This document shows, piece by piece, positions 15,284-26,638 of a stretch of DNA of 43,264 nucleotides. The position numbers and the translations under genes were made by a program. Source of the stretch: Duganella callida (GTDB taxonomy: Bacteria > Pseudomonadota > Gammaproteobacteria > Burkholderiales > Burkholderiaceae_D); contig NZ_SPVG01000275.1 of the NCBI RefSeq assembly GCF_004614165.1, positions 1 to 43,264 on the forward strand, read 5' to 3'. The notes beneath the pieces were generated by a model. It had not been told where the DNA came from. It made no database searches and saw nothing but the letters and a program-made list of their open reading frames with translations. The stretch's first letter is position 1; each line of letters begins with the position of its first letter.

Positions 15284-16495
15284 ATGAAAACTCCCCGCAC
15301 GCTCGGCACGCCGCTGTCCCCCACCGCCACCAAGGTCATGCTGCTCGGCTCCGGTGAACTCGGCAAGGAAGTCATCATCGCGCTGCAGCGCCTGGGCGTG
15401 GAAGTGATCGCCGTGGACCGTTATCCGAATGCGCCGGGCCATCAGGTCGCACACCGCGCCCACGTCATCAACATGACCGACGGTGACGCGCTCGCGGCGC
15501 TGATCGCGCAGGAGCAACCGGACCTGGTGGTGCCGGAAATCGAAGCCATCGCCACCGACAAGCTGGCGCAGCTGGAGCGCGACGGCAAGATCACCTGCAT
15601 TCCGACCGCGCGCGCGGCGCAGCTGACCATGAACCGCGAAGGCATCCGCCGCCTGGCAGCGGAGACGCTGGGCCTGGCCACCTCGCCCTATCGCTTCGCC
15701 AGCAGCCTGGAAGAACTGCAAGCCGGCGCCGCCGCCGTCGGCTTCCCGTGCGTGGTCAAGCCGGTGATGTCGTCATCCGGCAAAGGCCAGTCGAAAGTCG
15801 ACAGCGCGGCCGACGTCAAGGCGGCCTGGGACTACGCCGCCGCCGGCAGCCGCGTGGACTCGGGCCGCGTGATCGTGGAAGGCTTCATCGACTTCGATTA
15901 CGAAATCACCCTGCTGACCGTGCGTTCGCTCGGCGAGGACGGCCAGGTGGTCACGCAATTCTGCGAACCGATCGGCCACGTGCAGGTGCAGGGCGACTAC
16001 GTCGAATCATGGCAGCCCTGCCGCATGAACCCCGCCGCGCTGGAACGTGCGCGCGAGATCGCCGGCAAGGTGACCGGCGACCTGGGTGGCCTGGGCCTGT
16101 TCGGCGTCGAGCTGTTCGTCAAAGACGACATGGTGTGGTTCTCGGAAGTGAGCCCGCGCCCGCACGATACCGGCATGGTCACGATGGCCACCCAGGCGCA
16201 GAGCGAATTCGAACTGCACGCCAAGGCCATCCTCGGCCTGCCGGTGAATGTGGCGCTGAAGGCGCCTGGCGCGTCGGCTGTGATCTACGGTCAGCACGAA
16301 GCACAAGGCATCGCGTTCGAGGGAGTGGCCGATGCGCTGCGTGTGCCGGACAGCGACATCCGCCTGTTCGGCAAGCCGGAATCGTTCGCGCGCCGACGCA
16401 TGGGCGTGGCGCTGGCGACGGCGGATGACATCGAGACCGCGCGCGTCAACGCCAAGCTGGCGGCGTCGCGCGTCAAGCCGGTCGTCGTCGAATAA
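15284..16495 (+). CDS. purT: Formate-dependent phosphoribosylglycinamide formyltransferase 2 (PurT)
   Basis: This 403-residue ATP-grasp enzyme catalyses formate + ATP + GAR to formyl-GAR, the folate-independent third step of purine synthesis. The N-terminal nucleotide-fold motif [42 protein letters not shown] is almost diagnostic. The ATP-grasp parts follow ([16 protein letters not shown]-loop-like segment; [51 protein letters not shown] metal-binding region). Length matches the family. It starts 16 bases after the DUF481 stop and ends three bases from the stop of the convergent LytTR regulator. No other pur gene is in view, although a purine permease lies 3 kb upstream. Confidence 0.96.
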   Translation: MKTPRTLGTPLSPTATKVMLLGSGELGKEVIIALQRLGVEVIAVDRYPNAPGHQVAHRAHVINMTDGDALAALIAQEQPDLVVPEIEAIATDKLAQLERDGKITCIPTARAAQLTMNREGIRRLAAETLGLATSPYRFASSLEELQAGAAAVGFPCVVKPVMSSSGKGQSKVDSAADVKAAWDYAAAGSRVDSGRVIVEGFIDFDYEITLLTVRSLGEDGQVVTQFCEPIGHVQVQGDYVESWQPCRMNPAALERAREIAGKVTGDLGGLGLFGVELFVKDDMVWFSEVSPRPHDTGMVTMATQAQSEFELHAKAILGLPVNVALKAPGASAVIYGQHEAQGIAFEGVADALRVPDSDIRLFGKPESFARRRMGVALATADDIETARVNAKLAASRVKPVVVE

Positions 16496-16498
16496 GTT

Positions 16499-17302
16499 TT
16501 ACATCCCCCGGAACAGATCGACGTAGTTACGGCTGACGACCAGCTGTTCCGGGCGGCCCTTCAGCTGCACCATCAGGCGGCCGCGGAAGTCCTGCCGCGT
16601 GCCCGCCACGTGACGCACCGCCACGATCACGCTGCGGTGGATCTGCCAGAACTGCTGCTCGTCCAGCTGCTCGCGCAGCTTGCTGATCGGCGTGCGTATC
16701 AGGCTTTCGCCATCGGCCACGAACACGCTGGTGTACTTGTCGTTGCTCTGGAAGTAGATCACGTCCTCGATGGGAATCAGCCGGGTTTCGTCGCCGTGCG
16801 AGGCGCGTATCCATTGCAGCGGCGCCGGTGCCGGCGCCGGCGCCGCGCTGGTCGGCAAGGCGCCACCGAGTTGCGCCAGCAAGGCCTGAAGTGCCGCTGC
16901 GGGAATCGCCGGCGCCGCGGCCGTCGTGGCGCGCAGACGCGTCTTCAGCTTGTCGACGGTTTTCTGCAGCCGCTCCAGGTTCGCCGGTTTGAGCAGATAG
17001 TCCACCGCCGAATGCTCGAACGCTTCCACCGCATAGTCGTCGTACGCCGTGACAAACACGATGTGCGGCGGCTGCGCGCCATCCGCCAGCCTGGCCGCGA
17101 CATCCAGACCGGTAAGGCCGGGCATGCGGATGTCGAGGAAGGCGACATCGGGCGATTCCTCGTCGATCAGGCGCAACGCCTCGATGCCGTTGGCGGCGCG
17201 CGCGACCACGCGCAAATCCGGCCAGGCTGTCTTCAGCTGGCTTTCCAGATAGTCGCGCAGATGGGCTTCGTCATCTGCGATCAGGGCACGAACGGTATCT
17301 AT
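16499..17302 (-). CDS. LytTR-type response regulator, apparently with a non-canonical ATA start
   Basis: This protein of about 267 residues has a REC domain (VRALIADDEAHLRDYLE; phospho-Asp in VAFLDIRMPGLTG; VTAYDDYAVEAF; LLKPANLERL). A linker rich in Ala and Pro follows, then a LytTR DNA-binding domain (ETRLIPIEDVIYFQSNDKYTSV, QIHRSVIVAVRHV, VVSRNYVDLFRGM). The REC domain should start around codon 1-5, but the frame there holds no ATG, GTG or TTG. The best-placed codon is ATA at 17302-17300, within ATAG, which overlaps the kinase TAG stop by two bases and gives M-DTVRALIADDE. A CTG at 17284 is the only other plausible choice. It is the partner of the LytS-type kinase directly upstream. Confidence 0.85.
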   Translation of the reverse strand: MDTVRALIADDEAHLRDYLESQLKTAWPDLRVVARAANGIEALRLIDEESPDVAFLDIRMPGLTGLDVAARLADGAQPPHIVFVTAYDDYAVEAFEHSAVDYLLKPANLERLQKTVDKLKTRLRATTAAAPAIPAAALQALLAQLGGALPTSAAPAPAPAPLQWIRASHGDETRLIPIEDVIYFQSNDKYTSVFVADGESLIRTPISKLREQLDEQQFWQIHRSVIVAVRHVAGTRQDFRGRLMVQLKGRPEQLVVSRNYVDLFRGM

Positions 17303-18447
17303 GGCTGACTCGCATTCAAAGGCAGCACGAGGCGTACCGTCATGCCGCAGGGTTGGTTTTCCAATAATTCTACCTTGGCAGCGGCGCCGTACAAGCTGCG
17401 CAAGCGCTCGCGCAGATTGCTCAGTCCCACGCCGCCGCCGGGTTTGCGTGGCGCGGCCGGGTTCAGGCCCACGCCGGTGTCGCTGACGCTGATGCTGACG
17501 TTGCCGCCGTCGGCCCGCGCGGTGAGGACAACTTCGCCGCCCTCCACCTTCGGCTCCAGACCGTGGGCGATGGCGTTTTCCACCACCGGCTGCAGCAGCA
17601 TGGGCGCGATGCGGAACTGACGCAGATCGTACGGCACATCGATCCGGTAGCGCAGTCGGTCCCCCATGCGGACTTGCAGCACGTCGAGATAGGCGGCGAT
17701 CATTTTCGCCTCGGACGCCAGCGAAGAATCGTCGCTGCGGCTGGCCGCCAGACTGGCGCGCAGGTAGTCGATGAAACGCTCCAGCATGTGCTGCGCCTGC
17801 GCCGGCTGCGGGCCGATCAGGCCCAGCACATTGGCCAGCGTGTTGTACAGGAAGTGCGGTTCGATCTGCGCCTGCAGCGCGCGCAGTCGGGCCTCGGCCA
17901 GCAGGCGTGCGGTCGACGCCTCGAACTCCTTGCGCCGCGCTTCGTCCACCGCGCGCGCGGCGCGGCGGTCGGCGGCGCTGCGCACCATGTACATCAGCAG
18001 CGCGATGCCCGCTGCGACGATCAGGCACTCGGCCAGCACGCCGCGGTTCGACAGCAACTGCAAAGGATCGACGCCGCTCCACAGCATATTCCCCAGGCCG
18101 ACGCCGACCAGGACGCACCCCCCCATCAGCATCATGCTGAACAGGATGCGCGGCAGCCCGCGCGCGCGGCGCGGCCAGCCATGCAGCAGGCGATTGCTCA
18201 ACAGCGAACCGGCATGCACCATCACGCCGATCAGATTCGACATCAGCAGCATGGGCCACAGACGCTGCACATAAGTGGCGTCATCGTGCGCCAGCAACAC
18301 TTGCAGCGCGGCCAGCACGGCGCCGATAGCGCTGCTCCAGATGAGGGTGTACAGCAGATTGCGCGGCGCCGAGGCCGGCCAGCGGCGGAACAGCGGTATC
18401 AATTCCAGCGGATGCGCCAGCGGCGGCATTGATTCTTGATTCTTCAT
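17299..18447 (-). CDS. LytS-type sensor histidine kinase (His_kinase PF06580 + HATPase)
   Basis: This 382-residue inner-membrane kinase has four predicted membrane segments (about 32-50, 65-83, 103-125, 137-157), then a coiled linker (RRAARAVDEARRKEFEASTARLLAEARLRALQAQ). The family phospho-acceptor is QIEPHFLYNTLANVLGLI, with His near residue 198. The ATPase has PVVENAIAHGLEP (N-box), VSDTGVGLNP (G1) and GGGVGLSNLRERL (G2). Its stop overlaps the putative start of the LytTR regulator, and its ATG overlaps the stop of the carotenoid oxygenase gene by four bases, so the two-component pair is translationally linked to that enzyme. The short loops suggest a membrane-borne signal, not a large periplasmic ligand. 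Confidence 0.92.
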   Translation of the reverse strand: MKNQESMPPLAHPLELIPLFRRWPASAPRNLLYTLIWSSAIGAVLAALQVLLAHDDATYVQRLWPMLLMSNLIGVMVHAGSLLSNRLLHGWPRRARGLPRILFSMMLMGGCVLVGVGLGNMLWSGVDPLQLLSNRGVLAECLIVAAGIALLMYMVRSAADRRAARAVDEARRKEFEASTARLLAEARLRALQAQIEPHFLYNTLANVLGLIGPQPAQAQHMLERFIDYLRASLAASRSDDSSLASEAKMIAAYLDVLQVRMGDRLRYRIDVPYDLRQFRIAPMLLQPVVENAIAHGLEPKVEGGEVVLTARADGGNVSISVSDTGVGLNPAAPRKPGGGVGLSNLRERLRSLYGAAAKVELLENQPCGMTVRLVLPLNASQP

Positions 18448-19919
18448 GCCAGAAAGTTACCATGAAAGCAAACCGGCGCGCGATAAGGCAGACGTGCCAG
18501 CGCGACCGGACCAGCCTTGATGTTGTGCGCTTCAAACACCGTCAGCACGCTTTGCTGGCGGCGCGTGTCCTGCGCCACGCCGACTACAAAGCCGTCGGTC
18601 TCGGAACGGGCGCCGCGACGCGGCACCAGTACGTGCTCCTCCATTTGCCAGCCGGGGCCGAAGGCGTAGCTGTCGGCCTTGCCGCTATCGGTGTCGATCA
18701 GGTTCACGCTGTCCAGTATCAGCTCGTGGCGGCTGCTCGATCCCAGCACCAACAGCTTGCGGTGGCGCGCCGACACCACTTGCGGCGCCACGCGCGGGAA
18801 TTCGCTGACGCCGAACAGGCGTGCTTCGCGTGCCTGGCCGGTGGTGTAGTCCAGCGTGATCTGCACCGCGTTGCTCGGATTGTCGGCCAGCATGCGCATC
18901 TCGCCGCGCATCGGCAGGCCGGGCCGGGGCAGCACGTCGCCATCGTGCAGCACCGCGTCCAGGCGGGTGCAGGCGCCATCTTCATACGCATTCCCGAGGT
19001 GGAACACCGAGCGCGCCGGCAGTTCGAACACCTGGCGCAGCGCCAGCGTATCCCTGCTGATGACCACCGCGCGCAGCGGACGGCGCTCACCGGCCCAGCG
19101 CATGCTGCCGGCCAGGCTCACCTCCGGCCCCGGCTGCATGTCGTAAGGCGGCAGCAGGAAAATCAGATGCCGCCCGCTGACCACGAAATCGTGCACCATG
19201 TTCAGCTGCGGCACCGGAATCAGCGCGGTGCGCATGACCTCTCCGACCTTGTTCAGGCGGTAAATGGCCAGTTGGTCCGAACCGGGCATGACGCCGAAGT
19301 TCCACAGCCCGCCGTCCGGATCCATCTTCGGGTGAGCGGAGAACGGCATTGCCTTCAGGTCGTCGCGCCAGGTCTTGATGCCGCGCGTCTGCAGCGTCAG
19401 CGGATCCAGCTCGGTCGCCGAACCTCCTTCCCACAGCGCGTACACGCTGCCGTTGAACGGCAGCAAATTGGTGTTGGCGACGTTGATCACGTCATTCTTC
19501 TTGAAGCGCTTGCGGTCGACATAGGTGCCGAAAGCCGGGTACAGGAAGCGTCCCGCCCTGCTCTCTTCCTCGAACTTCTGCGTCGCGACGAAGCGGCCGA
19601 TGTGATGGACCTTACCGTTGGCGATCTGCCAGCGCTGGGCAAACCCGTCGCCGTCGAACCAGTGGTGATAGCGCTCGCCGCCAAGCTCGAAGCGTCCCGG
19701 GCCGTTGCGGAAGAACACACCGTTCAGGTCGGCCGGCAGGCATCCCAGTACAGTCGCCTGAGCGTGCAGGTCACCTGTACCGTTGGCGTACACGGACATT
19801 TGCGCATTCTGTTCCAGTGCGGCGTGGAAGCTGCGGTAGGTCAGGCTGTCGGCCAGCGCGGAAGTGGAAGCCAGGCCCAATGCGGCCAGGCTGAGGAAAT
19901 GGCGGCGGTTGCTCATCAT
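18444..19919 (-). CDS. Carotenoid oxygenase (RPE65/CCD family) with Tat-like signal
   Basis: This 491-residue seven-bladed propeller enzyme uses Fe(II) and O2 to cleave polyene, stilbene or related double bonds. Four candidate iron-ligand His are in the expected contexts: FSAHPKMDPDG, QLNMVHDFVV, RSVFHLGNAYED and the C-terminal VCFHGNFLA. The entry motif GVFFRNGPGRFELGG and HHWFDGDGF match the family. The N-terminus SNRRHFLSLAALGLA has a twin-arginine motif and a hydrophobic stretch, implying folded export to the periplasm, which is unusual for this class. GGAGG lies just upstream; ATG 19916 is equally possible. It sits between DUF2141 (nine bases) and the LytS-type kinase (four-base overlap). 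No carotenoid synthesis gene is in the window. Confidence 0.9.
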   Translation of the reverse strand: MMSNRRHFLSLAALGLASTSALADSLTYRSFHAALEQNAQMSVYANGTGDLHAQATVLGCLPADLNGVFFRNGPGRFELGGERYHHWFDGDGFAQRWQIANGKVHHIGRFVATQKFEEESRAGRFLYPAFGTYVDRKRFKKNDVINVANTNLLPFNGSVYALWEGGSATELDPLTLQTRGIKTWRDDLKAMPFSAHPKMDPDGGLWNFGVMPGSDQLAIYRLNKVGEVMRTALIPVPQLNMVHDFVVSGRHLIFLLPPYDMQPGPEVSLAGSMRWAGERRPLRAVVISRDTLALRQVFELPARSVFHLGNAYEDGACTRLDAVLHDGDVLPRPGLPMRGEMRMLADNPSNAVQITLDYTTGQAREARLFGVSEFPRVAPQVVSARHRKLLVLGSSSRHELILDSVNLIDTDSGKADSYAFGPGWQMEEHVLVPRRGARSETDGFVVGVAQDTRRQQSVLTVFEAHNIKAGPVALARLPYRAPVCFHGNFLA

Positions 19920-19928
19920 CGCCTCCGC

Positions 19929-20342
19929 TCAGCGCAGGTTGACGCTGGCGACGGCGCCTTCGGCCGGCAGCGTGACACGGGCATCCTCAAAACGCGGTGC
20001 ACCGCGTTCGCCCAGGGCGTTGTTACTGAACGCGAAATCCTCGGTCGGCATGCCGACCGCGTTGCGATCCAGCCTGTTATTGCCGTTGGCGTCGTGGTAG
20101 ATTGCGAACGCGTAATCGCCCGCGGGCAGATCGGCGATCTTCAACCGCATGGCGCCGCTGCGGGCCGGCGCCGACGCCGCGCGCACCGGCCTGGCAGGAA
20201 AGCCGTCGGCGGAATCGTACACCGCCACCATGATCTGGCCATCGTTGCTGGCGACGCCGTCGACGGCGATGGTCAACTCGGCGGCGCCGGCGGCAGTGGA
20301 AATGAAAGCGGCGCACAGTGCGGCGAATGTCAGCTTGGTCAT
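19929..20342 (-). CDS. Exported DUF2141 protein
   Basis: This 137-residue protein has a signal peptide (MTKLTFAALCAAFISTAAGA). The DUF2141 core has the expected LTIAVDGVASNDGQIMVAVYDSADGF start, the PAGDYAFAIYHDANGNNRLDRNAVGMPTEDFAFS middle, and a strand-rich end. The D-x-N-x-N-x-x-D segment looks like a calcium loop. DUF2141 proteins are periplasmic and often lie beside carotenoid-related genes, which fits the carotenoid oxygenase nine bases downstream. It is the first gene of the four-gene leftward operon. Function is unknown. Confidence 0.85.
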   Translation of the reverse strand: MTKLTFAALCAAFISTAAGAAELTIAVDGVASNDGQIMVAVYDSADGFPARPVRAASAPARSGAMRLKIADLPAGDYAFAIYHDANGNNRLDRNAVGMPTEDFAFSNNALGERGAPRFEDARVTLPAEGAVASVNLR

Positions 20343-20425
20343 GATGGACTCCCGTGTCGGTTAAAAGTGTGATGCGACTTTATCCGGCACCGGGCGGCCG
20401 GGCGTCGGCTTGCGACGAAATGCGT

Positions 20426-22168
<1,743 letters not shown>

Positions 22169-22289
22169 GGACTTGGACTCGCGATAACAGTGACGTGAAA
22201 ATATTAACCTCTACAACAGAGATTGCCAAACCCATTATGGCGATATTCAGTTATAGTCGTTCATTATTGACAAGACCAATTTATCCGTC

Positions 22290-25200
22290 ATGCGCGCGCT
22301 GATGCTGCTCACGCTGTGCTACGCACTGATCGCCCGTGCCAGCCTGCTGCTGGCGTTCGCCCACACCAACGCCTCGCCGGTCTGGCCGCCGTCGGGTATC
22401 GCCTTCGCCGCGATGCTGCTGATGGGTTACCGCGCCTGGCCGGCGATATTCGCCGGCGCGCTGCTGGCCAATATCTCGACCTTCCACGCCAACGGCGTGA
22501 TGCTGCACGGCGCCGCGCTGCTGGCGCCCCTGATGATCGCCGGCGGCAACACGCTGGAGGCGCTGGCCGGGGTCTGGCTGGTGCGCCGCTTCTTCGATAT
22601 CAGGCAGCCGATGGGGCAGCAGCAGAACGTCTACAAATTCGCGCTGGTGGCGATGGCCATGTGCGCCGTCAGCGCGGGCATCGGCAGCTCGACGCTGGTG
22701 CTTACCGGGCTCGCACCGGCGGCCAGCTACAGCACCATCGCCCTGACCTGGTGGGTGGGCGACACCGCCGGCGTGCTGCTGGTCGGTCCGGCCATCATCG
22801 TCTGGGTCATCCGCCGCCGTCCGCGCTGGAGCCTGCCCGGCGCACTGGAAGTGCTGCTGTCGGTGCTGCTGTTGCTGATATTGGCGTATGCGGTGTTCGG
22901 CCGCGCCTATTCCTACGACGACGGCCTGGGATGGTCGCCTTACCTGTTCGTGCTGGCCATCGCCTGGTCGTCCTACCGCCACGGGCTGCGCGGCGCCAGC
23001 CTGGTATGCCTGGCGACGGCCGGCGGCGCGGTGCTGGGCACCATCAACGGCCTCGGTCCGTTCGCCGTCGGCACACGCAATGACGCCCTGATCGCGCTGG
23101 TGAGCTTCATCATGCTGTGCAGCCTGATCGCCATGGTGCTGTGCGCCGACGCCAGCGAACGCAATCGCGCCGGCAACGATGCGGTCAGCTACAGCGGCGC
23201 GCAATGGGCCACGCTGCTGGTCGGCGTCGGCCTGACGATGGTGGTCTGGCAGCTGCTGGCAGCCAGCGCGGAACGCCGTGCGCACGAGCAGTTCGACACC
23301 GAATCGGCCGATATCGCCAAGCGCATCAGCCGCCGCATGACGCTGTACGAATCCGGCCTGCGCGGCGCGCAGGCGCTGTTCAAGGCGCAGCAGGAACCCA
23401 GCCGCGATCAATGGCGCGACTTTGTCGAAGGCATGGACCTGAACCACAACTTCCCCGGCGTGATGGGGCTCGGCTATGGGCTGTTCCTGCGGGGCGGCCA
23501 GCGCGCCGCGCTGGAAGCGGACATGCACAACCAGGGCTTCGAGGATTTCCGCATCTGGACGGCCAACCAGGGGCGCGATATCGGCATGTCGGTGGTGGTG
23601 CTGTATCTGGAACCGTTCGCCGGCCGCAATCTGCGCGCCTTCGGCTACGACATGATGTCCGAGCCGGCCCGCCGCGCCGCCTTGCTGCAGGCCGCGCGCA
23701 GCGGCGCACCGGCGCTGACTTCCAAGGTCGTGCTGGTCCAGGAGGACAAGACCGGCCTGCCCGGCTTTCTGATGTACTTCCCGATCTACCGCAAGCAGGC
23801 CAACCTGTCGGCGAACGCCACGCCGGAGCAGCGCATGGCGGCGCTGCAGGGCTTCGCCTACAGTCCGATCCGCGCCGATGAGCTGATGCATGACCTGCTC
23901 GGCCCGGCCGACCGCGCCGTGCGGGTCGATATCTTCGATGGCGACAGCGCAGCCCCCGCCGCCCTCCTGTACGCCAGCGAGCAGGAGCCGGCCGACGTCC
24001 AACAATATCCCAATGCCTACCGGCGCAGCGTGTCGCTCGACCTGCTGCGCCACCGCTGGACACTGCGGTTCACCTCCCAGCCGGCGTTCGAGGACTCCAT
24101 CGACCGCCAGAAATCGCATATCGTGCTGCTGGCCGGCGGCATCATCAGCCTGCTGTTCTTCGGCGTGGTGCGCGCCCTCACCGCGCGTCAGGCCTACGCC
24201 ACGGCGCTGGCGCGGCAAATGACCGGCGCCCTGCGCGAATCGGAAAGTTCGCTGATCGCCGCGCGCGACCAGGCGGAAGCGGCCAGCCGCGCCAAGAGCG
24301 AATTCGTCGCCAACATGAGCCATGAAATCCGCACGCCGCTCAACGCCGTGCTGGGTATGACGCATCTGCTCAGCAATACCGCATTGACGCCGGAGCAGCT
24401 CAAATACGTCGAGATGATACGGTCTTCCGGCAACTCGCTGCTCGGCATACTCAACGATGTGCTGGACTTTTCCAAGATCGAGGCGGGCCGGATGGAACTG
24501 TCGCCCTCGCCGTTCCAGTTATCCATGCTGCTGGAGGCAGTGGCCACCATCATGACCGTCAACGCCGGCGAAAAAGACCTGGAACTGGCGATCGGCGTCG
24601 AGCCGGGGGTGCCTCAGGCGCTGCACGGCGACGGCCACCGCCTGCAGCAGGTGCTGGTCAATTTGGTCGGCAATGCCATCAAGTTCACCGAAAAGGGGTC
24701 GGTGTCGGTGCTGGTGGAATTGGCGCAGGCGCCGGCCACGCTGCGCTTCACGGTACGCGACAGCGGCATCGGCATCCCGGCCGACACGCTGGCGCAGCTG
24801 TTCGCGCCCTTTTCCCAGGCCGACGCCTCCATGACGCGCCGCTTCGGCGGCACCGGACTGGGACTGGCCATCTCGCGCCGCATCGCCGCGCTGATGCATG
24901 GCGCCATCGACGTGCGCAGCACGCCCGGCGTCGGCAGCGAATTCATGTTCACTGTACCGCTGCAGACCAGTACGGACGGCGCGCCGGCGATCGGGCCGGT
25001 ACAGCATCTGCTGGTGGTCGACGATGACACGGTCAGCGCGGATTACCTGTGCCGCAGCATCCGCGCGCGCGGCTGGACTTGCGACAGCGCCGCCTCCGGC
25101 GAGCAGGCGCTGGTCCGGCTGCACAGTCCCGGCGCCCGCTACGACGCTGTACTGGTCGACTGGAACATGCCGGGCATGGATGGTCTGGCCACCATGCAGG

Positions 25201-25832
25201 CGATTCGCAGCGACCCCGCCTTCGTCCGGCTGACGGTGATCCTCATGATCAGCGCCTTCGGCCAGGGCAAGCTGCTGCACACCGATGGCGCGCAAAGCGC
25301 CGACGCGGTGCTGCTGAAACCCGTCACCACCGCGCGCCTGGCTGAAACGCTGCAGCAGGCACAAGCCCACCTGCGCGAAGCGGCCAGCCCCGCCCCGGTC
25401 ACGGCGGCCGGCGAAGCGGACACCGTCCTGCAGCTGTCCGGCGTGCGCATCCTGCTGGTCGAGGACAATCCGGTGAATCAACTGGTGGCCACCAGCATGC
25501 TGCGGCACGTCGGCGCTCAGGTGGAAGCGGTGGACAACGGCCGCGCCGCCGTCGAACGTCTGAGCACCGACGCGCACCGCTACGACCTGGTACTGATGGA
25601 CGTGCAGATGCCGGAGATGGACGGCTTCGAAGCGACCGCCAAGATCCGCCAGCAACTGAAACTGCATCTGCCGGTGCTGGCCATGACGGCAGGCGTGATG
25701 GAATCGGAACGCGAGCATTGCGTCGCCAGCGGCATGGACGATTTCATCGCCAAACCGATCGACGTCGAAGAGATGTTGCGCGTGATCGTCCGCAACCTGC
25801 CGTCGGCGCGCAAGGCCGCCGGCAGCCGCTGA
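22290..25832 (+). CDS. Large hybrid histidine kinase (MASE1-CHASE-HisKA-HATPase-REC-REC)
   Basis: This 1180-residue inner-membrane kinase has an N-terminal MASE1-type membrane sensor (~1-290; [33 protein letters not shown] is typical). A further helix and a periplasmic CHASE domain (~320-590, [29 protein letters not shown]) are closed by a helix near 615-635. HisKA ([15 protein letters not shown], His ~678), HATPase ([33 protein letters not shown]), REC1 ([25 protein letters not shown]) and REC2 ([25 protein letters not shown]) follow. CHASE domains sense small extracellular ligands. It is divergent from the related kinase at 20426-22168 across about 120 bases and is followed by the haemoglobin gene. 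Confidence 0.93.
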   Translation: MRALMLLTLCYALIARASLLLAFAHTNASPVWPPSGIAFAAMLLMGYRAWPAIFAGALLANISTFHANGVMLHGAALLAPLMIAGGNTLEALAGVWLVRRFFDIRQPMGQQQNVYKFALVAMAMCAVSAGIGSSTLVLTGLAPAASYSTIALTWWVGDTAGVLLVGPAIIVWVIRRRPRWSLPGALEVLLSVLLLLILAYAVFGRAYSYDDGLGWSPYLFVLAIAWSSYRHGLRGASLVCLATAGGAVLGTINGLGPFAVGTRNDALIALVSFIMLCSLIAMVLCADASERNRAGNDAVSYSGAQWATLLVGVGLTMVVWQLLAASAERRAHEQFDTESADIAKRISRRMTLYESGLRGAQALFKAQQEPSRDQWRDFVEGMDLNHNFPGVMGLGYGLFLRGGQRAALEADMHNQGFEDFRIWTANQGRDIGMSVVVLYLEPFAGRNLRAFGYDMMSEPARRAALLQAARSGAPALTSKVVLVQEDKTGLPGFLMYFPIYRKQANLSANATPEQRMAALQGFAYSPIRADELMHDLLGPADRAVRVDIFDGDSAAPAALLYASEQEPADVQQYPNAYRRSVSLDLLRHRWTLRFTSQPAFEDSIDRQKSHIVLLAGGIISLLFFGVVRALTARQAYATALARQMTGALRESESSLIAARDQAEAASRAKSEFVANMSHEIRTPLNAVLGMTHLLSNTALTPEQLKYVEMIRSSGNSLLGILNDVLDFSKIEAGRMELSPSPFQLSMLLEAVATIMTVNAGEKDLELAIGVEPGVPQALHGDGHRLQQVLVNLVGNAIKFTEKGSVSVLVELAQAPATLRFTVRDSGIGIPADTLAQLFAPFSQADASMTRRFGGTGLGLAISRRIAALMHGAIDVRSTPGVGSEFMFTVPLQTSTDGAPAIGPVQHLLVVDDDTVSADYLCRSIRARGWTCDSAASGEQALVRLHSPGARYDAVLVDWNMPGMDGLATMQAIRSDPAFVRLTVILMISAFGQGKLLHTDGAQSADAVLLKPVTTARLAETLQQAQAHLREAASPAPVTAAGEADTVLQLSGVRILLVEDNPVNQLVATSMLRHVGAQVEAVDNGRAAVERLSTDAHRYDLVLMDVQMPEMDGFEATAKIRQQLKLHLPVLAMTAGVMESEREHCVASGMDDFIAKPIDVEEMLRVIVRNLPSARKAAGSR

Positions 25833-25851
25833 TCTGCGCCCGGTTGCCGGC

Positions 25852-25886
25852 TTGACGGTTTTATTGTAGTATTTGATATATATCTT
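25852..25886 (+). promoter_or_regulatory. Promoter with FNR/NsrR-like box before the truncated haemoglobin gene
   Basis: TTGACG (25852-25857) and GATATA (25875-25880) are separated by 17 bases and could be -35/-10. Overlapping the -10 is TTGATATATATCTT (25873-25886), which matches the FNR pattern TTGAT-N4-ATCAA at eight of ten positions. Its minus-strand reading AAGATATATATC resembles one half of the NsrR consensus. A box covering the -10 would act by repression, as NsrR does. Binding is inferred. Confidence 0.5.
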
Positions 25887-25904
25887 TAAAACCGCCACGC
25901 AACC

Positions 25905-26300
25905 ATGTCAACCCTGCCATTAAGCCGCGACACCATCGCCACCCTGGTCCACCAGTTCTACGACGGCGTGCGCGCCGATGCCGATATCGGCCCGGTATTC
26001 AACGCCGCCATCGGCGCGCATTGGGACACGCACCTCGAACGCATGGTCGATTTCTGGTCGACCGTGATGCTGGGCAGCCGCAATTTCCAGGGCAACGTCT
26101 ACGGCAAGCACATGGCGCTGCGCGGCGTGCAGCCGGAACACTTTCGCCGCTGGCTGCAACTGTTCGAAGCCGCCGTCCGCCGCCTGTTCTCGCCTGACGA
26201 CGCGACGGAATTTCTGGTCGTCGCCAACCGCATCGGCGCCAGCCTGCAGTACGGCTTTTTCGGCGAGGTCAAAGCCACCATCGAAGGAATCCGATCATGA
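25905..26300 (+). CDS. Group III truncated haemoglobin
   Basis: This 131-residue 2-on-2 globin has ALVHQFYDGVRADADIGPVFNAAIG in the A/B/CD region. DFWSTVMLGSRNFQGNVYGKHMAL includes the E-helix Trp-Ser motif and the proximal region, and FRRWLQLFEAAVRRLF is the G helix; all are typical of group III (Ctb-like) proteins. The proximal haem ligand is most likely the His of PEHFRRWL or of YGKHMAL. Group III globins are implicated in NO or nitrosative stress (established for Campylobacter Ctb). The stop overlaps the DUF1971 start by four bases. The upstream FNR/NsrR-like box supports regulation by NO or oxygen limitation. Confidence 0.9.
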   Translation: MSTLPLSRDTIATLVHQFYDGVRADADIGPVFNAAIGAHWDTHLERMVDFWSTVMLGSRNFQGNVYGKHMALRGVQPEHFRRWLQLFEAAVRRLFSPDDATEFLVVANRIGASLQYGFFGEVKATIEGIRS

Positions 26301-26596
26301 AAACCATCCCCGCCGACGCCGTCCACTACCGCAGCAGCCCGGTGTTCACGCAGGACACCGTCCCCGCCGCCCTGCAGCGCGCCCACACCACCGCCGCCGG
26401 CGTGTGGGGCCGCATCGCCATCCTCGAAGGCAGCCTGCTGTACCGCATCACCGACGCGCGCGCCGCCGCCGAAGAAATCCTGCTGACGCCGGAGCAGCCC
26501 GGCGTGGTCGAACCGCAGATCGAACACGAAGTGCGCCTGGTCGGACCGGTGCGTTTTCAGGTGGATTTCCACCGTCCTCCCGAGGGGCAAGCATAG
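26297..26596 (+). CDS. DUF1971 protein (YeaR/TehB-like)
   Basis: This 99-residue soluble protein is one cupin-like DUF1971 domain. The family pattern is visible as FTQDTVPAALQRAHTTAAGVWGRIAILEGSLLYRI and the final EPQIEHEVRLVGPVRFQVDFHR. Members occur as E. coli YeaR and fused to TehB-type proteins. E. coli yeaR is induced by nitrate/NO through NarL and NsrR, so pairing with a truncated haemoglobin and an NsrR/FNR-like box is coherent (family knowledge plus inference). Its biochemical activity is unknown. It overlaps the globin gene by four bases, so the two form an operon. Confidence 0.88.
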   Translation: MKTIPADAVHYRSSPVFTQDTVPAALQRAHTTAAGVWGRIAILEGSLLYRITDARAAAEEILLTPEQPGVVEPQIEHEVRLVGPVRFQVDFHRPPEGQA

Positions 26597-26638
26597 AACG
26601 CCTGGAAATATCGTGCTGCCGCTGCAATAGCGCGGTCG

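Noticed and set aside
17303-18259. Long upstream extension of the LytTR regulator frame through the kinase gene
   Set aside because: The extension is the kinase gene read in another frame, rich in Arg/Ala/Gly; the kinase frame itself carries all expected motifs.
18429-20372. 647-codon plus-strand frame opposite the carotenoid oxygenase and DUF2141 genes
   Set aside because: Runs across two genes and an intergenic gap; translation is low-complexity and lacks domains.
22281-24365. 694-codon minus-strand frame opposite the MASE1/CHASE kinase
   Set aside because: Composition dominated by His, Gln, Arg and Ala with no motif; the plus-strand kinase domains are unambiguous.
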